DNA from: Nemertoderma westbladi
Taxonomy: Eukaryota; Xenacoelomorpha; Nemertodermatida; Nemertodermatidae
Assembly: GCA_032718475.1 (NCBI GenBank)
Contig: JAUCBJ010008756.1
Location: 1-47,924 of the forward strand
DNA: 47,924 nt
Reading direction: 5' to 3'
The number at the start of each line of letters is the position of its first letter. Position 1 is the stretch's first letter. The position numbers and the translations under genes were made by a program. The notes beneath the pieces are model-generated. The model was not told the DNA's origin and searched no databases. It worked only from the letters and a program-made list of their open reading frames with translations. Positions 1-10,675 of this stretch are shown in pieces.

Positions 1-1237
1 AGTTTCGTAATTATTGGTCGTATATCTTCACTATTAGTTTTATCAAGGCAGTCAATGACATCTTGGTTGGATTGTAGAGCTGCTTTGATTTGAATTATCT
101 TATTTGAGTTAGTGGCTTGAGTTAGCGACTTACAAGGAAGCAACCTCCCGACATCTGGCGATATTTGCTGAAATGTAACTCAATTTCATCGTCTCCAAGG
201 ACTGCCAGGTTAAATAATTGGTATTCGAGTTTGTCGAAGACCAAATCTAGGACCTTAATTGTGTTAGCAACTGTTAGTATGAGCGCTGAAAATGTCTGCA
301 AAGTGAACCCTGCTTTATTTGAAGACTTCCACCTTGTCAGCCACTCAAGGAAGATTTGGAGGAAACTTTGCCACTCACTGTCATAACGACTGAGTGTTCT
401 TGTGTAAGGATTAAACGTATTTCAGCTGTGTCATTATGGAAGTTCTCTGTGCCACCACCCAAATACCATCTATGGGCATCTATAGTACTATCATGGTACA
501 GGTTGAGTATAAGCTGGGTGTTTTGCTTGCGCTTTCCAACGTTGATTGTTGCATATGTCAGCTTGTGGGCTTTTCGCATATTGACTGAAGAATCACAATT
601 AATTATCTCTGTATCCATCTGATACACCATACGAACATCAGACATTGACACTTTAGCATTTGCTCCTATTTGAAATACATCATTCATATAACTCCACTTA
701 AATTCAGGAGGATAAAATATGTCGGTGTTAAATAAGTTATTTCGTGTATTCTTCATGAGGTGATTATAATCAAACAATGGAATTATATCACAAAGCTCTG
801 GTTCATATAATCTTTGAGTAAGCATTGACATTAACTGAAAGGCCATCAGTAACAAACACTCGTGGCTGAAACTCGGCCTCTTTTAAATGTTTCACAACTT
901 CCTTGAATTCTTTTATCAACATGTCTCCAGTTAATGTCTCGTAACATGGCACTGACTTGACAATTATTCCATTTCCCCCACTTAGACCTCTTACCATAAT
1001 ATCCAGCAGGGTCTTTGGTGATTCAATAATACCTACAGCACTAAATATTGATTCTCTCTGTAAGTAAATTTCATCCGCGTATATTACAACATTCTGATCC
1101 ATACCAATGCTCTTTAGAAGTGTATAAACTTTTACATCACCTCTTGTCAACTTTTCAAAGAATGAAATGCTGGGTAGGTTCGGCACCAGCTTCAAGAGCT
1201 CTTTATATCCATTCCTGCTCTTATAATGTAGAATAAG
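1..1237 (-). pseudogene. P-element-like (THAP9-type) transposase fragment, copy 1
   Basis: Minus-strand coding remnant cut by the window edge. It is a near-identical direct copy of 3389-4570 (offset 3388) and carries on upstream of that homology to about 1237, where copy 2 diverges. Recognisable P-type RNase H-like segments include NLPSISFFEKL, the VFVTDGLSVN stretch and FDYNHLMKNTRNN, the last resembling the conserved H..K..RN region of P/THAP9 transposases. A 2-bp deletion near 808 (CATATAATC against CATATATAATC in copy 2) breaks the frame. The family would cut and paste a DNA transposon in the nucleus. This copy cannot encode an active enzyme. Family call from motifs; exact subfamily unknown. 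Confidence 0.7.
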
Positions 1238-1255
1238 ACACTTTCAAATGATATA

Positions 1256-1345
1256 TCGACAAAATTGCACCGCCACAACTCCATAACTCCCTTTTGTAAG
1301 CTTCTGTTCTGCATGTGCTGAACCAGTGTCCTTTAAGGACTAATA
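1256..1345 (-). mobile_element. Small LINE 3'-end fragment
   Basis: About 90 bases resemble the 3' coding end of the LINE at 22720-26490 in minus orientation: TCGACAAAATTGCACCGCC, then ACAACTCC and CCAGTGTCCTTTAAGGA, with a diverged middle. No tail or target duplication is visible. Confidence 0.5.
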
Positions 1346-1728
1346 ACTCAGATCCAAAAATATCAAAATATTATTTTGAGTGAACCTTACATGAAATTTT
1401 ATGGGGATTTCAAATATGCAATCGGTTTGACCATACCCCCTATACTTTTTGAGTTACATGTCGATATGTTTTGCTAGTTTTAATACAATTTATTGGATTA
1501 AAGCCCAAAAAGAGACAATATTTTGATGTCTTTTACCCCGAAATTAGTGAAATGTGTTCCATTGCTGAACAATGATTATATTAGTTTTGGAGGGAAATTT
1601 GAAACGTATATTATTGCCTTGTTATCCTGATATGGTGATAATACCATTGTAAATTTATTGGATACTGCAATTAGTTCACCACACATACCGGTATCAGTAT
1701 ATATTTATTCATTACACCCTACTTATCA
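1346..1728. other. AT-rich stretch before the MULE start, no gene seen
   Basis: No coding potential or repeat is evident. It precedes the MULE start codon and may be that element's 5' terminal region, but no matching inverted end was found downstream of 9927. Confidence 0.3.
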
Positions 1729-1855
1729 TGCCGAGACCTTCTAAAAGAAAGAAACAACGTTTGAAAGGAGGAGGAGGAGTTCTGAAGGCGACTAAGTTGG
1801 ATGATCTGACAGTTGTAGCTGTAGGCCCACAGGAGAAACAACGCCAATAATAATG
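1729..1855 (+). pseudogene. MULE transposase N-terminal fragment
   Basis: An ATG at 1729 opens a basic leader beginning MPRPSKRKKQR, followed by a Gly run. Such leaders (MxRPSKR-type, probably a nuclear localisation signal) open many metazoan Mutator-like transposases. The frame reaches two TAA codons directly before the P-like element border at 1856. The rest of the same transposase appears after 5910 and after 8817, so this is read as exon-less coding sequence split by later insertions. Confidence in the link to the downstream parts is moderate, because the homology is a recollection of family style and was not aligned. Confidence 0.5.
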
Positions 1856-1976
1856 TAAATATAGACGGAACCGCATTAGTGTTATTTTTTCGGCCCCGAA
1901 ATTTTTTTCAATAAAATGGTAGTATATGCCATAGAAACCTCAGAAAAAAAATTTAAGCAAATTTGACCGGAGCGTT
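1856..1976 (+). repeat. Left terminal inverted repeat of P-like element
   Basis: Pairs with 5791-5910 in inverted orientation over about 120 bases, including the AGACGGAACCGCATTAGTG block and the shared AGCGTT/AACGCT inner limit. Confidence 0.75.
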
Positions 1977-2199
1977 TCCATGGAAACCGGGCAAACATAA
2001 AATTTCTAGGTTTTGCCATGAATTAATTATTTTTTGCATCTACTACCCTATTTATTTTTATCCTATTTATTTTAATTTCTAGCACAGGTAACTATAGCAA
2101 CGAGGTAAAATCTATTAATATATATATATATTAAATATATTTAAATAAACACTGCTGTGGAAGCTAATTTTGACACTTTTATTAGTTTTATATATTACT

Positions 2200-2223
2200 C
2201 CCCCCCCCCCCCCCCCCCCCCCC
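2200..2223 (+). repeat. Poly-C tract (24 C)
   Basis: Uninterrupted run of 24 C preceded by ATTACT and followed by TAT, the first of several such tracts in the window. Confidence 0.95.
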
Positions 2224-2439
2224 TATTGATACAATTTAATATCAATTCAATTTATAATTAAATATAATATTGTGGTGTACTGTAGTGATTGTGGCACTAC
2301 ATGTGTCGAAAACAGTAATTAATTCTATCCTACTTTATATAATGTAATATATACAGTATGTATAGGGAGGCTATGTAATTGATTCTTTATGCAGTATAAT
2401 AATAATAAACCATTAATAGAAACGGCGTTTCGGCCGGCT

Positions 2440-3531
2440 TTAGGCCTCTTCAGCAGTACTGCCAAGTACTGGACACCCCATTTCCAAAGATGTATAGCTG
2501 TCACTAGTAGTGGTGATTGTCAAGATACGAGTGGCGATTCTCCTATTATTCTGATTGCTGGCAGAGTCTCCAGGTGGCAGTGGTTGTAGAATCATCAGCC
2601 AGGGTGGCAGTGGTAGTAAAGATGACAGCCAGGGTGGCAACGTGGCAGTGGTAGTAGAAACAACAGCCATGATGGCAACGTGGTAGGTAGTGGAAACAAC
2701 AGCCAGGGTGGCAATGGATGTAGAGTCAACAGCCAGGGTGGCAGTGGTAGTAGAAACAACTACCAGGGTGGCAGTGATAGTAGAAACAACAGCCAGGGTG
2801 GCAGTGGTAGTAGAGACGACAGGCCAGTGCCAGGCAGTTTTGAAAGGGATGGATGTTATTTTGATTAATATCTGACTAAAGAATCCGTTTTTCTTGTATA
2901 ACTGTGGCGCTTTAAATCCATTCAGTCCCGTTTTATACATTTCCTGTTCATCAATAATTTCTTTCATGTGACTAGCCTCAGCCTTAAGGAAAACGTTTAC
3001 CAGTTTTTGTAGTAATTTTGGTTTGAATTTCTCGCTGTGTTCAGAGCAGACAACTTCAGTGGTATCTATTTGGTTTACTAGTAGTCTATGTAATGTTGGA
3101 CTCGCTTTGTTCTTGTTGTTTACCAAGGGATATGATTTTTTCAATATGTGAAATATATTGCAGCAAAGATGTACAAATCCATCACTCAGAAAACACAATC
3201 CCCCTCTGTCACGAAACGAAATGTAGCGAATATTCGCGGAACTTGATTGGGATTTATCTTTTAGATCGCATCTGGTACATGAACACAACGCATCTGAATT
3301 AGGAATTGACTGAACTGCCCATCCAGCCACGTCTGAAATAATCAATAGAGATTCGTCGTCGAATATATCAAAATCATTATCTGCTGATAGTTTCGTAATT
3401 ATTGGTCGTATATCTTCACTATTAGTTTTATCAAGGCAGTCAATAACATCTTGGTTGGATTGTAGAGCTGCTTTGATTTGAATTATCTTATTTGAGTTAG
3501 TGGCTTGAGTTAGCGACTTACAAGGAAGCAA
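2440..3531 (-). pseudogene. P-like transposase C-terminal region plus read-through of a minisatellite
   Basis: Open minus-strand frame of 363 codons. Its first ~220 codons look like the C-terminal part of a P/THAP9-type transposase: a SLLIISDVAGWAVQSI segment, in the place of the conserved Y-[IV]-[AS]-G-[YW] box, then a Cys pair (CSCTRC) and a LCCNIFHILK segment. The last ~140 codons are only translation of the 2578-2835 minisatellite (STTTATLAVV-like repeats) and flank, so the natural C-terminus is lost or replaced. On the same strand a strong donor (GTAAGT) lies near 3519, so the link to the upstream core at 3725-4572 is by splicing or a frameshift. Confidence 0.55.
2578..2835 (+). repeat. 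Minisatellite, ~30-bp unit
   Basis: Units of the type AACAGCCAGGGTGGCAGTGG followed by TAGTAGAAAC recur about eight times with small changes. The array lies within the P-like element downstream of its transposase homology. Confidence 0.8.
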
Positions 3532-3724
3532 CCTCCCGACATCTGGCGATATTTGCTGAAATGTAACTCAATTTCATCGTCTCCAAGGACTGCCAGGTTA
3601 AATAATTGGTATTCGAGTTTGTTGAAGACCAAATCTAGGACCTTAATTGTGTTAGCAACTGTTAGTATGAGCGCTGAAAATGTCTGCAAAGTGAACCCTG
3701 CTTTATTTGAAGACTTCCACCTTG

Positions 3725-4572
3725 TCAGCCACTCAAGGAAGATTTGGAGGAAACTTTGCCACTCACTGTCATAACGACTGAGTGTTCTTGTGTAAGGATT
3801 AAACGTATTTCAGCTGTGTCATTATGGAAGTTCTCTGTGCCACCACCCAAATACCATCTAAGGGCATCGATAGTACTATCATGGTACAGGTTGAGCATAA
3901 GCTGGGTGTTTTGCTTGCGCTTTCCAACGTTGATTGTTGCATATGTCAGCTTGTGGGCTTTTCGCAGATTGACTGAAGAATCACAATTAATTCTCTCTGT
4001 ATCCATCTGATACACCATACGAACATCAGACATTGACACTTTAGCATTTGCTCCTATTTGAAATACATCATTCATATAACTCCACTTAAATTCAGGAGGA
4101 TAAAATATGTCGGTGTTAAATAAGTTATTTCGTGTATTCTTCATGAGGTGATTATAATCAAACAATGGAATTATATCACAAAGCTCTGGTTCATATATAA
4201 TCTTTGAGTAAGCATTGACATTAACTGAAAGGCCATCAGTAACAAACACTCGTGGGTGAAACTCGGCCTCTTTTAAATGTTTCACAACTTCCTTGAATTC
4301 TTTTATCAACATGTCTCCAGTTAATGTCTCGTAACATGGCACTGACTTGACAATTATTCCATTTCCCCCACTTAGACCTCTTACCATAATATCCAGCAGG
4401 GTCTTTGGTGATTCAATAATACCTCCTGCACTAAATATTGATTCTCTCTGTAAGTAAATTTCATCCGCGTATATTACAACATTCTGATCCATACCAATGC
4501 TCTTTAGAAGTGTATAAACTTTTACATCACCTCTTGTCAACTTTTCAAAGAATGAAATGCTGGGTAGGTTAT
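3725..4572 (-). pseudogene. P-like transposase core, copy 2
   Basis: Open minus-strand frame of about 280 codons starting from NLPSISFFEKLTRGD. It contains VIYADEIYLQRE, a plausible first catalytic acidic region, then RGLSGGNGI, VFVTDGLSVN and FDYNHLMKNTRNN, matching the order of segments in P-element/THAP9 RNase H-like domains. The frame ends at 3725. A second minus-strand frame carries on with protein-like sequence (DSEWQSFLQIFLEWLTRW and onward) from about 3780 to a GTAAGT donor near 3519, so an indel or unrecognised splice separates them. Upstream, at 4571, coding is replaced by the AT-rich repeat. Not functional as it stands. Confidence 0.7.
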
Positions 4573-5260
4573 AAATGTTATAGTTTCAGGTAGCTAGTAA
4601 TTTTTAAGATAGCTAGTATTTTTATAACATAGGTGTAGCTTGTGTGACAATTTTTTAAATTTAAATTTTTATTTTTTAGATTTTTATTATTGGAAAGTGT
4701 TATAGAACATAAGTAGATATGTTGTTTTTATGGTAGCAAGTGTTTTTTTTTACGAGCTAGTATCTTTTGAAACTATAAAAATGTTGAAATATTTGGCAAT
4801 AAATTGTTAAAAGTTGAAATCTGATTTTTTTTTTTAATTACTAGCTAATTTTAAATTAAAAAATAACTAGCTATATGTTCTAGATCATTTATTTTTTATT
4901 TTATTCTAGAAAAGTTAAATAACTTTTATATGATGGTGTTCTATAACTAATATTGAAGCCATAGTAACAATGATTAAGGATCATACGCATACGCATGTGG
5001 CATACGTATAGCCGTTTTTTTAACTAGCTAGTATTTTTTGAAATTATAAAAAAATGTGAAAACATTGATTCTAGAATGTTTTCCAATATTAAAAAAACAC
5101 TAAATAAAATATTATTTTTTTAAATTTTCAAAAATACTAGCTAGTAAAAAAAATACTACTAGATGACAGAAAAAATGTCTACTAATCACCAATGTTCTAG
5201 AACATAATAAAATGCAATAAAACCAAATAAAAAGACATACAAATTTTATCAATTTGCTGT
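4573..5260. repeat. AT-rich AGCTAGTA repeat element, copy 1
   Basis: About 690 AT-rich bases full of ACTAGCTAGTA motifs, with TGTTCTAGAACAT-like palindromes near both ends (diverged near 4705, clear near 5195). The same assembly of motifs, including ATGGTAGC.AGTGTTTTTT and TTTGAAATTATAAAAAAA, occurs at 16103-16760. It sits between the THAP exon and the transposase core, inside or replacing an intron and coding sequence. Confidence 0.6.
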
Positions 5261-5347
5261 ACCATGGCTACACACATACTATAGTAGTACCAAATAGATA
5301 ACATGTCGTAGAACATTTCATGCATGATATAATAATAAAATCCTTAC

Positions 5348-5462
5348 CTGGCGTATTCAGCCCCTGACGAATCGCTTGTTTCCATTCATTGCAAACAGCA
5401 ACATCAATAGGAAACCGGTGCAAATGGTCTTTTGACTTGCATACTAAACAAGTACGTGGCAT
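5348..5462 (-). pseudogene. THAP-domain first exon of P-like transposase
   Basis: The minus-strand ATG at 5462 starts MPRTCLVCKSKDHLHRFP, with the C-x2-C pair, LHRFP and downstream W.QAI of THAP zinc-finger DNA-binding domains. The exon runs 38 codons plus one base to a consensus donor, CCAG|GTAAGG, at 5348/5347. The rest of the THAP C2CH finger (last Cys and His) must lie in a following exon, which is not recognisable because AT-rich repeat fills 4573-5260. THAP domains bind the terminal DNA of the P family. Placed about 450 bp inside the right inverted end, as expected for the 5' end of the gene. Confidence 0.7.
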
Positions 5463-5790
5463 GATGTAGATAGTTCACTATGTGTCACCAGTGAAGTAAT
5501 GAAGGCCCTACTGTGTAGAGACTAAAGGTTACCGCGATGTAGGCCTACTGGTTAATTGTAATCGAAAAATTATCGGTTAAAATATTGTTTTAAAATAGTG
5601 CAGCTGTAGCTAGTTGTGGTAATAATAATATTGTTGACAAACAAATGCATCAATTTTACAACAGCGCAGTTCAAGAATAATGGCAGTACTACTTATTGCC
5701 ATAGAAATATATCGCAAATAAGCTTAAATCGCCCCCAACACTGCATTTCTTGTTGGCAAATTTGAAAACTTTGACGGATTATATCTCGAG

Positions 5791-5910
5791 AACGCTCCAG
5801 TCGAATTTGCTTAAATTTTTTTCTGGGGTTTCTATGGCATATACTACCACTTTATTGAAAAAAATATCGGGGCCGAAAAAATAACACTAATGCGGTTCCG
5901 TCTATATTTA
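5791..5910 (-). repeat. Right terminal inverted repeat of P-like element
   Basis: Inverted partner of 1856-1976; ends CCGTCTATATTTA. Confidence 0.75.
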
Positions 5911-6141
5911 GTATTCCATGTGTAAGCCTAGCGAAATCGCCTCAAATCTTGCTGCCATACCTTCAACGGGACATTTGGAAGGTTATGATATTGTTGGAAA
6001 GTCTATTATTAAAAACTTGATCGCCCAATTACATTCCCAATCAAATTGCACATGGAACTGTAAACTTTTGCGAAACGACAAAACGCGGATATAATGTTCA
6101 GTATAATGGTACTAGAAAGGCATTTCCTAAAGGAAATGCAA
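5911..6141 (+). pseudogene. MULE transposase, middle fragment
   Basis: Between the two insertions the plus strand reads CKPSEIASNLAAIP, then EGYDIVGKSIIKNLIAQ and CTWNCKL, followed by stops and a KGNAT stretch reaching the border of the next insertion. It is assigned to the MULE gene from position and coding-like character; the family motifs themselves lie after 8818. Confidence 0.4.
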
Positions 6142-8817
6142 CCACGAAGCTAAGGAAAATTAAACACACTTTGACTCATCAGTTCATTGGTTCTAGTTAA
6201 AAGTCAATGTCTTAATTCAACTCCCATCACCATGGCAACTGGAGTTTTCTAGAACTGCTCGGTTTTACACAGGAAGTTTCATTGAGTAGTTGATGTCCAA
6301 AATTAAAGATGTATTTTTGTTAAAACATCAGTTTGCAGTGGTTGTCTTGGAAACTGATAAATATAACAACGTTAATTGGATGCAGAATAAGTGATATAGT
6401 GGGGGTAGGGGTTGGTCCCAAGTCGTAATATCTTAATGTTATGGTTTAAATAACCATTTTATAAATTTGAACATCTGTTTAGCCTGGTTGCCCTGGTAAC
6501 TAAATTTTCTAATTGACCTCAATAAGCGCAACTATTGTCCTTATCATTGAGTTGAAAAACTTCAAGTTTCGTTCCATTATGGTTTTTGTACAAATAGAGT
6601 TAATAGTATAGAGTTTAATGTAATAGATTTTAATAAACTCCAGTTACCATGGTAACTAGATATTTCTAGAAGTTTTGAGTTTTTCAAAAAGTTCCAAATA
6701 GTAGTCCAGATAACACATACCCAGTTTCAGAGAATGTTATCGTTTAGTCTATGTACAAAATGAAAAATTTTTGTGTCAAAACATCTGTTTTCAGCCATTG
6801 CCATGGAAACTGAAAAATAGAACAACGTAATTCGTATGCAGAATAAGTCATATAGTGGGGGTAGGTGTTGGTCCCAAGTCATAATACTATTAACTTGTGC
6901 CTCAAATTATCATTTTATAAATTTTTACATCTGTTTAGCCTGGTTGCCATGGTATCAGGATTTTTTAATTTACCTCAATCTGCTCGGCTATGGCCCTTAT
7001 AGTTGAGTTGAGAAACTCCAAGTTTATATATATTGCGGTTTTTCTAGAAATAGAGTTATGAATATAGACTGGAATGATATAGACTTTATTAATATACAGT
7101 TACCAAGGTAACTATAATATTTCTGGAATGATTTGAGTTTCACTAAAAGTTCCAACTAGTGGTCCAGATAACACATTCCCAGTTTCGTAAAATTTTATCG
7201 CGAAGTCTATATCCAAATGAGTAATTTTTGTATAAAAACATCTGTTTTTATCGGTTGTCGTGGTAACTGCAAAATAGAACAATCAAATTCGGACGCAGAA
7301 TAAGTTATATAGTGGGGGTAGGGGTTGGTCCCAAGTCATAACACCTTAACCTTAGGCTTCAAATTAACATTTTATAAATTTTAACATCTGTTGAGCCCGG
7401 TTGCCAAGGTAACTGGATTTTCTATTTAACTTCAATCGGCTCTGCTATGGACCTTATAGTTGAGTTGAGAAACCCCAAGTTTATATCTATTATAGTTTTC
7501 CTACAAATAGAGTTATAAATATTGACTTGAAATACATAGACTTTTTTCTAAGTCCGTTGCCATGGAAACCAGATTTTTCCTGGATATGAGACCCATCCCA
7601 CACGATGCGCCTCGACGAGTAGTACATACATGCAAAATTTCAGGGTACTTTTAAAGGCTAGTTTTTTCCGGAATCAAAAAAAACAAATCTGCCCCACACA
7701 AGTAAAATAGCCCACTATGAATAGACCATCTCAGCTAAGGAAAATCTTTCTTAGCGAAAGTAGTTGATTTTCCTTAGCTTCGTGGATGTCCAAATTACCG
7801 ATTTTCTATCAAAATGCATCTGTTTGCAGTGGTTGTCATGGAAACTGAGAAATATAATAATGTAATTCAGATGCAGAATAAGTCATATAGTGGGGGTAGG
7901 TCTTGGTCCCAAGTCATAATACTATTAACTTGTGCTTCAAATTATCATTTTATAAATTTTAACATCTGTTTAGACTTGTTGCTATGGTAACTGTATTTTC
8001 TAATTAACCTCAAACGGCTTGGATATGGATCTTATAGATGAGTTGCAAAACCGCAAGTTTATATATATTACAGTTTTGCTACAAATAGAGTTATCAATAT
8101 AGACTTGAATGATATAGAGTTTAATAAACTACAGTTACCATGGTAACTAAATTTCTGGAATAATTTAAGTTTCACTAAAAGTTCCAACTAGTGGTCCAGA
8201 TAACACATACCCAGTTTTGTAAAATTTTATCGTGAAGTCTATGTCCAAATGAATAATTTTCGTATAAAAACATCTGTTTGCAGCGGTTGTCATGGTAACT
8301 GCAAAATAAAACAATGAAATTCGGACGCAGAATAAGTTATATAATGGGGGTAGGGGTTGTTCCCAAGTCATAACATCTTAACCTTAAGCTTCAAATTAAC
8401 ATTTTATAAATTTTAACATCTGTTTAGCCCGGTTGCCAAGGTAACTGGATTTTCTATTTAAACTCAGTCGGCTCTGCTATGGACCTTATAGTTGTGTTGA
8501 GAAACCCCAAGTTTATATCTATTATAGTTTTCTTACAAATAGAGTTATAAATATTGACTTGAAATACATAGACTTTTTCTAAGTCCGTTGCCATGGAAAC
8601 CAGATTTTTCCTGGATATGAGACCCGGCCCAAAAGATGCGCCTCGTCGAGTAGTATATACATGCAAAATTTCAGGGTACTTTTAAAGGCTAGTTTTTTCC
8701 GGAATCAAAAAAAAACTAATCTGCCCCATACAAGTAAAATAGCCCACTATGAATAGACCATCTCAGCTAAGGAAAATCTTTCTTAGCGAAAGTAGTTGAT
8801 TTTCCTTAGCTTCGTGG
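6142..8817. mobile_element. Inverted-end element made of ~152/455-bp repeats with periodic X-box-like palindromes
   Basis: Both ends are the same 19 bases inverted (CCACGAAGCTAAGGAAAAT at 6142-6160; its complement at 8799-8817), and the right end recurs at 7767-7785, pointing to an internal duplication. The interior is non-coding and repeats with a ~455-bp period (marker AGTGGGGGTAGG recurs near 6400, 6855, 7312, 7890 and 8345). Each period divides into three ~152-bp parts, each with a GTTNCCATGGNAAC-type palindrome: 16 sites in all. It interrupts the MULE pseudogene. No target duplication could be fixed. Type of element unknown. Confidence 0.7.
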
Positions 8818-9927
8818 ATAATGGGAAGTGCGATACCTGTACTTGGACTTATTCGACTGGTACTAGCGAGATTATTCCACCAACTAAAACCGGAAGACCG
8901 ACTGCAGATGTCAATCTTAGGTCGGTATTGGCCTGATTTTGTGTTGATGCAACTCGGGAAGATGCAGATACGTTTTCTTGTATAATGTCGTTGCATTCTC
9001 CAGTTTCTAAACGAGACTGGCAGTTAAAAGTCAACATGATATCTGAAGCGACGGAATCGCTGGCTCAAGGCAATGTAACAAACTGTGCAAACAAAGAGGT
9101 CAACAGTGAGATATGTGTCTCATTCGGTGGGATCTGGATGAGAAGAGGACATCAATCACTATATGGGGTCGCATTTATTATATCAGAAAGTACCAGTCAT
9201 GTACTTGATTTCAACGTCTGTTTAAAATATTGTAACGTTTGAAGCCGCCAACCGGATAGTCACCAGGATGATGATGAGGAACATAATTGCAATATTAACT
9301 ATTCCGGATCCAGTTCTGGGATGGAGTCCCATTTAGCTGTAAAGATTTTTAGTAGATCTGTGGCCAATAATGGTTTGGTGTATGAGTTCATAGTGTCTGA
9401 TGGGGACAGTAGCGTCATGAAGGCCATTCTAGAGGCTGATCCCTACAAAGAACAATCAGTCGATTCAGAAAGAATCTTTTGTTAAAAGAAATTGTATCAA
9501 CCATGTGGCCAAGCGCTTATATACTGGTCTTGCAAATGCCCATAAGGACCATAAACTCGGGGGGCGCCTGACAACCAATGAAATTCTAGAACGTTGTATT
9601 CCGGGTATCACTCAGAATAGAAACGAGTCACTTCATTCTAGGTTGTGGTCGCGCATTTCGAAGGAAACGTTTGTTGGGCTAAAAAACCTTATGTTTCATG
9701 TTTCATATGCGGTTCTAGTGCACAATAATAGGTGGTGTAGTGCCGAGCAGATAATTTTGAAGAAACTAGGTTTGGAGGAAGACGAGGGATACCTATCGGA
9801 AAGAGCAGAGAAGGTCAACCTGAAAAGACAGGCAAAGAGTGCTGAATATAAGGTGTCGAAGAAGTGGGAGGCACCTGTTTCTTATAACTGTAAGAATTTT
9901 CATATATCATCCGTTTTTGTGTAATTA
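8818..9927 (+). pseudogene. MULE (Mutator-like) transposase, catalytic part
   Basis: Plus-strand coding with few breaks: TGRPTADVNLRSVLA then a TGA near 8934, MSLHSPVSKRDWQLKVN from 8985, FGGIWMRRGHQSLYGVAF, an in-frame TGA at 9240, NYSGSSSGMESHLAVKIF, VSDGDSSVMKAI, a frameshift near 9480, then NCINHVAKRLYTGL, GGRLTTNEILERC and NRNESLHSRLWSRISKE to a TAA at 9925. These match the order of blocks in metazoan Mutator-like transposases. The Asp of SDGDS and the Glu of NESLHS fit two members of the DDE triad, and the usual Asp before W is Gly-Gly here. Inactive because of two stops and a frameshift. Confidence 0.7.
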
Positions 9928-10580
9928 CAATTTTTGAATTTTTTGTAGTTATTGTTCGAATTATAACTAAATTGATAACAATCCAATATTTAATATTTTT
10001 ATTTGATATTATTAATTATTAATTATTTGATATTTTATCAGTTGCAAAATACTAAGGCTCTGCTGAAAGTCGCTGTAGGAAGCTGATTTGTGGCACAAAT
10101 AGTGCCTAGGTGGTTCTGAACAAAGTGTACAGACAAAATTTTGAAATATTAAAAATTGGAGCATTTATATTGAAAAATAGTCCAATTTTTGGACCATTTT
10201 GGACTTTTTTGAAAATATTTTGGTGTTTTTTGGACTTCTAGACCAAATATTGAAATTTTGTTTGTACAACTTATCTGTGACATCATAAGCCATCCACAAA
10301 TGTTCGACTCATTTCATCTTATAATTTTATATTTTATTTTTTTAGTTTTTGCAATCAATAATTTTGATGGGGTGGGGCTCGCAAGGCGATACTGACTCAC
10401 CTTGCAGGGTAACCTATATTCTAAGTCGTGCTAACATTCTTGTGTGCAATAATATTAATTATTATTTGAATAATTTTGCCAAAAATTGCAATTTTAGATT
10501 CAATTCAATATTTATTGACCTTTTTACCATTTTATTCAGTATTACCTTTGCATTTCAAATCTAGATGGAGAGTTATTACT
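9928..10580. other. AT-rich intergenic stretch
   Basis: Downstream of the MULE remnant; rich in TTTTTGGAC and AATATT runs. It may hold the MULE 3' end, but I see no gene, terminal repeat or target duplication. Confidence 0.3.
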
Positions 10581-10604
10581 CCCCCCCCCCCCCCCCCCCC
10601 CCCC
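10581..10604 (+). repeat. Poly-C tract (24 C)
   Basis: Run of 24 C preceded by ATTACT, the same hexamer as at 2200, and followed by ATTAAT. Confidence 0.95.
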
Positions 10605-10627
10605 ATTAATTGACTATTATTAATAGA

Positions 10628-10675
10628 CATGGGCTGTCCACCACGCTTTTTCTCTCCTTGAGGCTGCAAGACATA
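10628..10675 (-). mobile_element. Short LINE 3'-region fragment
   Basis: CATGGGCTGTCCACCACGC and a nearby GAGGCTGCAAGA match the C-terminal coding end of the LINE at 22720-26490 in minus orientation with several changes. Only about 50 bases remain. Confidence 0.45.

Larger units (their letters stand above)
1856..5910 (-). mobile_element. P-element-like DNA transposon with ~120-bp inverted termini
   Basis: The left end 1856-1976 and the right end 5791-5910 are inverted copies starting TAAATATAGACGGAACCGC and continuing past GTGTTATTTTTTCGGCCCCGA, with a few mismatches. Between them, all coding remnants lie on the minus strand in transposase order: THAP exon near the right end, RNase H-like core, then C-terminal part. 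The element sits inside MULE transposase coding sequence. P elements normally duplicate 8 bp at the target; I see no clear duplication at these borders, so the exact ends may be off by a few bases. The coding parts are interrupted, so this copy is non-autonomous. Confidence 0.7.

Noticed and set aside
6142-8817. Target duplication for the X-box element (GGAAATGCAA against GGGAAGTGCGA)
   Set aside because: The similar stretches are not at equal distance from the ends and differ at several bases.
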